DNA from: Gammaproteobacteria bacterium
GTDB lineage: Bacteria; Pseudomonadota; Gammaproteobacteria; Xanthomonadales; Wenzhouxiangellaceae
Direction of reading: 5' to 3'
Length of the DNA: 12,849 bases
Assembly: GCA_003561495.1 (NCBI GenBank)
Contig: PWWM01000058.1
Coordinates: 1 to 12,849, forward strand
The notes under the pieces were generated by a model. It was not told the DNA's origin. It saw nothing but the letters and a program-made list of their open reading frames with translations, and searched no databases. Of the stretch, positions 8,034-12,849 are shown in pieces. The position numbers and the translations under genes are program-made. Each line of letters opens with the position of its first letter. Position 1 is the stretch's first letter.

Positions 8034-9694
8034 ACGCACGTTTCCGCCTGCGCTCACTGCTCTTGCGCCGTCCCGGCTGGCAACTGGCCGGCCTGGGCTT
8101 GATGATGCTCTCGCTGATCGCCGGTGTCGGCCTGCTGGCATTGTCGGGCTGGTTCATCACCGCCAGCGCGCTGGCCGGGCTGGGCCTGATCGCCGCGCTG
8201 GATATCTTCACGCCCGGCGCGGGCATTCGCCTGGCGGCCATTACCCGAACCCTGTCTCGTTACGGCGAGCGCCTGGTCACCCACGAAGCCACGTTTCGAT
8301 TGCTTGAAGACCTGCGCGCGGAGGTGCTGGCGCGCCTGCTGAAACATGACGAGATGTTTCTGAAAAGCCTGCGCCGAGGGGATACCCTCAGCCGCCTGAC
8401 CGCCGATGTCGACATTCTCGATCATCTCTATCTGGGCGTGACCGGGCCTACGCTGGCCGCCATGGCGCTATCACTGCTCGCCGTGATACTGCTGGGCCTG
8501 ATCGACCCCTGGCTGGCACTTTTGACCGCCGGACTGTTGCTGATCGTCAACCCATTGACTGTCGGCACGACTCGCCGACTGGGTCGGACACCCAGCCAGG
8601 CCTTGACCCAGGCCCTGCCCGACTTGCGCAGCTTGAGTGCCGCCGGCCTGGAAGGACTCAACGAATTGCGCGCCCTGGACCGGACCGCCAGCTATTCCGA
8701 CCGAGTCCATGAACAATCCACCCGGGTGGTCGGCCTGACCCGACGGCTTGGCTCCCTCGATGCCCTGGGCCAGGCCTTGGTGTTGCTGACCGGACTGATC
8801 GCCCTGTGGCTGGCCCTGGTGCTGGGATTGATGATCTTTGCCGAGAACCAGATCTCGGCACCCGTGCTGGGCCTGGTCGTGCTGGCAGTGCTGGGACTCA
8901 ACGAGGCCTGGCTGCCATTGCCCATGGCCTGGCGGAAACTCAGCCAGTGCCAGAGCGCCGTCGAGCGCATCAACACCCTCAGCGAGGATCCCGCCGCCCT
9001 GCCCCAGCCGGAACGCCCCGAACCATGGCCGGAACAAGCCTCGATTCGTATCGATGCTGTGACCTTTCGCTACCAGCCCCATCAGTCCGCCGTGCTGGAA
9101 GACTTCGAACTGGAAATCAAGGCCGGCCAAACCATGGTCGTCACCGGGCCCAGCGGATGCGGCAAGTCCAGCCTGGCGCTGCTGATCATGCGCCAGGTCG
9201 ACCCGCAGCAGGGCCGGGTCTTGATTGGTGAATCCGATGTTGGCCATCTCGATCCCGATGACCTGCGCCAGAGAATCGGCTACCTGCCCCAGAACCCGGT
9301 GCTGTTTCGCGACACGCTGGCGGCCAACCTGCGCCTGGCCGATCCAGAGGCCGATGAGCATCGATTGACCAAGGTACTTGAACGGGTCGGGCTTGGAGAT
9401 TTTCTCGCCAACCTGCCCGAGGGCCTGGACACCTGGCTGGAAGAAAGCGGCGCCAATGTCTCGGGCGGGCAACGCCGCCGCATCGCCCTGGCGCGGCTGA
9501 TGCTGACGGATCCCGACATCGTCATCCTCGACGAACCGTTCGAAAGCCTCGATGACGATTCAACGCGGATGGTTGCCAATGCGCTGGATGAGTGGTTGGC
9601 CAACCGCACTGCGCTTATCATCAGTCACGCCACCGAAGTTCTGCCGAATCATGACCGGGTCGTGTCCCTGACTGTTGGTCCGTCGGGGACGTAG
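8030..9694 (+). CDS. cydC: ABC exporter subunit CydC
   Basis: Second half of the CydDC exporter, 554 residues. The membrane domain shows the CydC hallmarks LLALSGWFITASALAG, GIRLAAITRTLSRYGERLVTHEATFR and LTADVDILDHLYL. The ATPase domain has Walker A GPSGCGKSS (373-381), Gln421, signature VSGGQ (477-481), Walker B VILDE (498-502) and His533; both halves of the dimer thus keep intact ATPase motifs. The start at 8030 is chosen because it has GGAGG (8018-8022) at seven bases and forms ATGA with the cydD stop; an upstream in-frame ATG at 7892 lies inside cydD and is not needed. The last four residues (PSGT) and the TAG stop are contributed by a palindromic repeat, so the natural C-terminus may have been altered by insertion or conversion of that element. 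Confidence 0.95.
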   Translation: MNARFRLRSLLLRRPGWQLAGLGLMMLSLIAGVGLLALSGWFITASALAGLGLIAALDIFTPGAGIRLAAITRTLSRYGERLVTHEATFRLLEDLRAEVLARLLKHDEMFLKSLRRGDTLSRLTADVDILDHLYLGVTGPTLAAMALSLLAVILLGLIDPWLALLTAGLLLIVNPLTVGTTRRLGRTPSQALTQALPDLRSLSAAGLEGLNELRALDRTASYSDRVHEQSTRVVGLTRRLGSLDALGQALVLLTGLIALWLALVLGLMIFAENQISAPVLGLVVLAVLGLNEAWLPLPMAWRKLSQCQSAVERINTLSEDPAALPQPERPEPWPEQASIRIDAVTFRYQPHQSAVLEDFELEIKAGQTMVVTGPSGCGKSSLALLIMRQVDPQQGRVLIGESDVGHLDPDDLRQRIGYLPQNPVLFRDTLAANLRLADPEADEHRLTKVLERVGLGDFLANLPEGLDTWLEESGANVSGGQRRRIALARLMLTDPDIVILDEPFESLDDDSTRMVANALDEWLANRTALIISHATEVLPNHDRVVSLTVGPSGT

Positions 9695-9707
9695 CCCCGA
9701 CCTACAA
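9680..9707 (-). repeat. REP-like palindromic repeat, copy 1
   Basis: Read on the minus strand, the unit is TTGTAGGTCGG-GG-CTACGT-CC-CCGACGG. It folds as stem GTCGGGG / CCCCGAC around the six-base loop CTACGT, on the plus strand spanning 9682-9701. The loop on the plus strand (9689-9694, ACGTAG) contains the TAG stop of cydC. Copy 2 at 9749-9776 is in the opposite orientation and matches at 24 of 28 positions, so together they look like a REPIN-type pair. No U-run follows the hairpin, so it is not a classical Rho-independent terminator. Confidence 0.75.
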
Positions 9708-9748
9708 CAATGCGGGCCAATGAATCGGTGCGGGCTGTATTCGGGGGT

Positions 9749-9776
9749 TTGTAGGTCGGCCCTACGTGGCCGACGG
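9749..9776 (+). repeat. REP-like palindromic repeat, copy 2
   Basis: Unit TTGTAGGTCGG-CC-CTACGT-GG-CCGACGG on the plus strand, with stem GTCGGCC / GGCCGAC (9755-9761 and 9768-9774) and loop CTACGT (9762-9767). All four differences from copy 1 lie in two stem base pairs and are compensatory, so the hairpin is preserved. The 41 bases between the units contain no gene. The pair sits between the convergent cydC and symporter genes. Confidence 0.75.
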
Positions 9777-9812
9777 TCGAAAAATCAAATATCGACGCAG
9801 CCGCGACATGAA

Positions 9813-11204
9813 TCAACGCCCGGTTTGATCGCGACGGGTGCCCAGCCAGGCAATCAACAAGGCCAGGAAGAACGGCGCCAGGCGCTCCACCGCATTGCCC
9901 GGCGCCTGCGGAAAGAAACTGATGACAACGGTCAGGAAAGCCCCGACCAGAACCGCGGCGAGGCGGTGTGAAGAAGCCACCGGGCCGACGAACAACAGCA
10001 CGATCAGCAAGGGGCCAAAGGCATTGCCCAGCACCTGCCAGGCAAACAGCACCCGGTCGAAGATGGTGGCCGGAAAAAACAGCGCCAGCCCCACGGCCAG
10101 AATGCCCACCACCACGATCACCAGCCGGTCCATGGCCAGGGAGATCCGTCCCCGGCGCAGGTCATGGCTGACCGCACTGCCGGCAACCAGCAACTGACTG
10201 TCCGAGGTCGACATGATGGCCGCCAGCACACCGCCGGTAATCAGTCCACCAAGCACCGCCGGCAGCAGGTCCACCGACAACCTGAGCAGAACCGACTCGG
10301 CATCGGCCAGCTCGGGCAGCAATACCCGCCCCGACCAGCCGAGGATCACCATGCCGATGTAAATCATCACCGCCCACCCCAGCGCGACGTTGCGGGCAAA
10401 GCGAACCTGATCGGCCGATTTGAGCGCCATGAAGCGATTGACCACGTGCGGCTGGCCCGGATAGCCCAGGCCGATGCCGAACAGGCCGGCCACGAACACC
10501 ATGGCCAGCATCAGTCCGGGTTGATCGACCACGCGCAGCAGCGAAGGATCATCCAGCGCGACCAGCCCCTGCCATAACCCCACCGGGCCACCGACGGCCA
10601 CCAGGGCCACGGCCGGCAGAATCAGGGCCACGGCCAGCATCATCAAACCCTGCAACGCATCGGTGACGCTGGCCGCCCAGAATCCACCCATGAACACGTA
10701 ACCGATCACGATCAGCGCGCCGACAACGATGGCCAACGTGGCGCTGACTGGCAATGCAGTGGAAATGGCCGTACCAGCAGCCTGGAACTGGGCGGCCACG
10801 TAGAAGGTGAAACAGAACAGGATGATCACCGCGCCGAGAGTGCGCACGCGACGCTGTCCGGCCTCGTCGATCCCCTGACCGAGAAACTCGACCAGGGTCA
10901 GGGCCTGGCTGGCATGACTGGCCGGCTGCAGGCGCGGGGCGATGAATACCCAGTTGATGAAAAACCCCGACACCACCGCCGGAATCAGCCACAGGGCCTG
11001 CACACCCCAGGCATAGGCCGCCCCGCTCATTCCAAGCAATGTCCAGGCCGATGATGAGCTGGCCGAGGCGCTTAGCGCGGCCACCACCGGCCCCATTCGA
11101 CGACCGGCCAGGTGAAAATCCTCGCTGCCACCGATGCGCCGTTGTGCCCAGACACCAATGCCGAGCAGCACGATCAGGTAAACCACCAGGGTTGCAGCGA
11201 CCAT
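9813..11204 (-). CDS. Sodium/solute symporter, PutP-like (SSS family)
   Basis: A 463-residue inner-membrane protein with about 12-13 hydrophobic segments, of the sodium:solute symporter family and closest by eye to proline permease PutP. Matching blocks are FHLAGRRMGPVVAALSASAS, INWVFIAPRL, ALTLVEFLG, FMGGFWAASVTDALQGLMM, GLGYPGQPHVVNRFMA and GVLAAIMSTSDSQLLVAGSAV. The Ser-Thr of the last block corresponds to E. coli PutP S340/T341, which coordinate sodium. At the position of PutP Asp55, needed there for sodium binding, this protein has Ser50 (SASASSSSAW, 45-54), while S57 is kept as Ser52; the ion and substrate should therefore not be assumed to be sodium and proline. The ATG at 11204 has a strong GGGAG (minus strand, 11214-11210) at five bases. 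The gene is convergent with cydC and divergent from the BFN-PDZ gene. Confidence 0.9.
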   Translation of the reverse strand: MVAATLVVYLIVLLGIGVWAQRRIGGSEDFHLAGRRMGPVVAALSASASSSSAWTLLGMSGAAYAWGVQALWLIPAVVSGFFINWVFIAPRLQPASHASQALTLVEFLGQGIDEAGQRRVRTLGAVIILFCFTFYVAAQFQAAGTAISTALPVSATLAIVVGALIVIGYVFMGGFWAASVTDALQGLMMLAVALILPAVALVAVGGPVGLWQGLVALDDPSLLRVVDQPGLMLAMVFVAGLFGIGLGYPGQPHVVNRFMALKSADQVRFARNVALGWAVMIYIGMVILGWSGRVLLPELADAESVLLRLSVDLLPAVLGGLITGGVLAAIMSTSDSQLLVAGSAVSHDLRRGRISLAMDRLVIVVVGILAVGLALFFPATIFDRVLFAWQVLGNAFGPLLIVLLFVGPVASSHRLAAVLVGAFLTVVISFFPQAPGNAVERLAPFFLALLIAWLGTRRDQTGR

Positions 11205-11316
11205 CAGGACTCCCTCGTTTCAAAGGCGTGTCAATGTACCAGCTTCCAAAAAGGAAGAAAACTTCACCATCACCGTGTAGTCTGAAGCCCTGTGACTCAT
11301 CAATCTGGAGCAGCAA
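11205..11316. promoter_or_regulatory. Divergent intergenic region
   Basis: These 112 bases separate the divergent symporter and BFN-PDZ genes and should hold both promoters. Both flanking ribosome binding sites are good (GGGAG for the symporter; GGAG at 11307-11310, six bases before the ATG, for the other). A TTGACA occurs on the minus strand (11234-11229) but is too near the symporter start to have a properly spaced -10. A small hairpin CTTCC-AAAAA-GGAAG lies at 11243-11257. I cannot name a convincing promoter on either strand. Confidence 0.4.
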
Positions 11317-12162
11317 ATGTCTGTCCGCCGTCTAGCCCTGGTTGCAATTCTTGCGATGCCGGTTCTTGCCTCCGGCCTGCAAGCCCGAGAACTGGCCATC
11401 GATGCCGATGAGCTGATCCCGGTCGAGCTGGCCAGCGTCGGCGTGGTACCGCTGACTGGAACGCCGGTGGTGCTGCTGCGCGAACCTGAATCCGGAAATA
11501 TCGTGCCGATCTTCATCGGGCCGAATGAAGCCCGGGCCATCATCATGGCCCAGCGCGATATCGAGTCGACGCGTCCCATGACCCATGACTTGCTGGTCGA
11601 CCTCCTCGGCTCACTCAAAGGCCAGCTCAACCGGGTCATTGTCGACGAATTGCGTGACAGCACCTATCACGGCGCCCTGGAAGTCCTGATCAATGACGGC
11701 GAAGACAGCATCCTGATTGACTCACGGCCCAGCGATGCCCTGGCCATGGCCGTGCGTACCGGTGCAGCCATCCTGGTCGCACCTTCGGTGCTGGAGGCGG
11801 GAGAAGACATTCCGTTCGAAGGACTGGGCGATGATGATGTGGTGACCGCGCTGGGCATTACCGTCATGTCCGTCACGGATGATCTCAAACAGGCCCTGGA
11901 ATTGCCGGACGAGCCCGGCGTTCTGGTCAGCTCGGTCGAAGGCATGGCCGGCATGGCCGGCCTGCAGCCGGGTGCCCTGATCGTGTCCGTCAACGAGCGC
12001 ACACCGGCCTCACCCATGACCTTCCTGGAGCTGGTCAACGCCACCGAGCGCGGCGAAAAGGCCCGATTGAAGTTCTGGCACGAGGGCGAATATCGAGAGC
12101 TCGAACTCGATGTCGATGTGCCGGCCACCACGCCGCGCAGCGAGCGGCGCCGCAGGATCTAA
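11317..12162 (+). CDS. Exported BFN (DUF151) domain - PDZ domain protein
   Basis: A 281-residue protein with three parts. Residues 1-23 are a Sec signal peptide (MSVRR, a hydrophobic core, cleavage likely after LQA). Residues about 38-165 are a bifunctional-nuclease (BFN, DUF151) domain with the conserved elements TPVVLLRE, VPIFIGPNEARAI, RPMTHDLLVDLL, VIVDELRDSTYHGALEV and IDSRPSDALAMAVRTGAAILVA. Residues about 176-265 are a PDZ-like domain (LGITVMSVTDDL, then GVLVSSVEGMAGMAGLQPGALIVSVN). The end is basic (RSERRRRI). BFN proteins of plants have been described as nucleases, but the biochemical role of bacterial single-domain members is unsettled; here the signal peptide places the domain in the periplasm, where the PDZ part may bind unfolded C-termini or a protease. 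The function is not assigned. Its stop overlaps that of the convergent permease gene by four bases (12159-12162). Confidence 0.85.
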   Translation: MSVRRLALVAILAMPVLASGLQARELAIDADELIPVELASVGVVPLTGTPVVLLREPESGNIVPIFIGPNEARAIIMAQRDIESTRPMTHDLLVDLLGSLKGQLNRVIVDELRDSTYHGALEVLINDGEDSILIDSRPSDALAMAVRTGAAILVAPSVLEAGEDIPFEGLGDDDVVTALGITVMSVTDDLKQALELPDEPGVLVSSVEGMAGMAGLQPGALIVSVNERTPASPMTFLELVNATERGEKARLKFWHEGEYRELELDVDVPATTPRSERRRRI

Positions 12163-12849
12163 AGTGGAAAGAACACTGGCACCACCAGTAAGGTGCCGAT
12201 CAACAGCATAATCTGCAGGGGAATGCCAACCCGGGCAAAGTCGGTAAAGTGATAATTGCCGGCACTGTAGACCAGGGTGTTGACCGGCGAGGCCACCGGC
12301 GTGGCGAACGCAGCCGAGGCGGCAATCGCCACGGTCATGACGATGGCATAAGGATTGACATCCAGGGTCAGGGCAGCCTGAATGGCAATCGGGGCGACCA
12401 GCACGGTGGTGGCGGTGTTCGAGACAATCTGGCTGAGTGCCGCCGTGAATACGAACAGGGCGGCCATCAGCACCAGCGGGCCATGCTCTCCCGTCACATC
12501 CAGCAAGTATCCGGTTGCCAATTCCAGCCCACCGGTCGCATCCAGGGCCGTGGCCATCGGCAAAATGGCGGCAATCAGCACCACGGCCTCGAAGTTGATG
12601 CTGCGATAGGCATCGTCCATGCTCACACAGCGAGTCAGCACCAGGGCCACGGCCGCCAACAGCACCGCGGTGACATTGGCCATCCAGTCAAAGGTCATGG
12701 CCAGCATCATCAGCAGCAGCACCCCCACCGCGATGGGCGCCTTGCGCAGGTCCAGCGTATTGTCGCCACCGAGTTCGCCCAGCAAGACCAGGTCGCGCTG
12801 ACTGCGGGCCACCCGGCGCATCGACTTGGCATTGCCGGTCATCAGCAAG
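12159..12849 (-). CDS. SLC13/DASS-type permease, C-terminal part
   Basis: The frame is open to the window edge, so the N-terminal part lies outside; 230 residues are visible. About the first 28 look like the end of an RCK_C/TrkA_C-type regulatory domain (LLMTGNAKSMRRVARSQRDLVLLGE), as found inserted between the two halves of SLC13-family permeases. Then follow hydrophobic helices and the C-terminal-half substrate/sodium signature SQIVSNTATTVLVAPIA with SNT, and further on the family motif ASPVNTLVYSAGNYHFTDFARVGIPL. Members move anions such as dicarboxylates, citrate or sulfate, driven by sodium; the substrate cannot be told from this fragment. The gene ends with TAG (12161-12159), overlapping the TAA of the BFN-PDZ gene. 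Confidence 0.88.
   Translation of the reverse strand, partial: LLMTGNAKSMRRVARSQRDLVLLGELGGDNTLDLRKAPIAVGVLLLMMLAMTFDWMANVTAVLLAAVALVLTRCVSMDDAYRSINFEAVVLIAAILPMATALDATGGLELATGYLLDVTGEHGPLVLMAALFVFTAALSQIVSNTATTVLVAPIAIQAALTLDVNPYAIVMTVAIAASAAFATPVASPVNTLVYSAGNYHFTDFARVGIPLQIMLLIGTLLVVPVFFPL

Noticed and set aside
8471..9472. Minus-strand open frame of 333 codons opposite cydC
   Set aside because: Same mirror composition (Gln/Gly/His-rich), no motif, and fully inside a clear cydC.
11243..11257. Hairpin CTTCC-AAAAA-GGAAG between the divergent genes
   Set aside because: Five base pairs with A-rich loop in a divergent region; too weak for a terminator and no known operator matched.
11941..11961. 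Tandem 9-base duplication GGCATGGCC x2 in the PDZ region
   Set aside because: It encodes GMAGMAG at a place where PDZ domains normally have a loop of the same length, so it looks like ordinary codon use and not an expansion.

Overview
This window appears to be chromosomal DNA of a GC-rich gammaproteobacterium. The inference rests on three things: a TPR-lipoprotein gene divergent from hemA-prfA (an order known from Pseudomonas and relatives), the protein families present, and high-GC codon use. The precise lineage is a guess; a Xanthomonadales/Wenzhouxiangella-like or Chromatiales organism would fit. The region is almost fully coding, about 62% GC by eye, with no stretch over 300 bases lacking a gene. 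I saw no tRNA, rRNA, CRISPR array, phage gene or insertion sequence.

Left part (1-3743): a 5'-truncated-by-window view of a minus-strand TPR lipoprotein gene, its start nearly coincident with that of hemA on the other strand. hemA (glutamyl-tRNA reductase), prfA (peptide chain release factor 1) and a yjbQ-family gene follow on the plus strand as a chain linked by two ATGA stop/start overlaps. prmC, which often follows prfA, is not there.

Middle (3744-9776): a 159-base intergenic region with a candidate promoter, then a tightly packed cydA-cydB-cydD-cydC operon. CydA has the short Q-loop of the cyanide-insensitive (CIO) branch of bd-type quinol oxidases, and cydDC encode the heterodimeric ABC exporter needed to mature bd oxidases in the bacteria where it has been studied. 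A pair of inverted 28-base palindromic repeats (REPIN-like) closes the operon; one of them supplies the stop codon of cydC.

Right part (9777-12849): a minus-strand sodium/solute symporter of the PutP-like SSS family, a divergent gene for an exported protein joining a bifunctional-nuclease (BFN/DUF151) domain to a PDZ domain, and the C-terminal part of a SLC13/DASS-type permease running out of the window on the minus strand, its stop overlapping that of the BFN-PDZ gene.

Functionally the window combines the first committed step of tetrapyrrole synthesis (HemA), translation termination (PrfA) and a heme-dependent terminal oxidase with its assembly transporter. I did not find a clearly new multi-gene system. 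The most notable observations are the compensatory-mutated repeat pair at the cydC end, the overlapping divergent starts at hemA, a two-codon reading frame fused to the cydA start, and the exported BFN-PDZ fusion.
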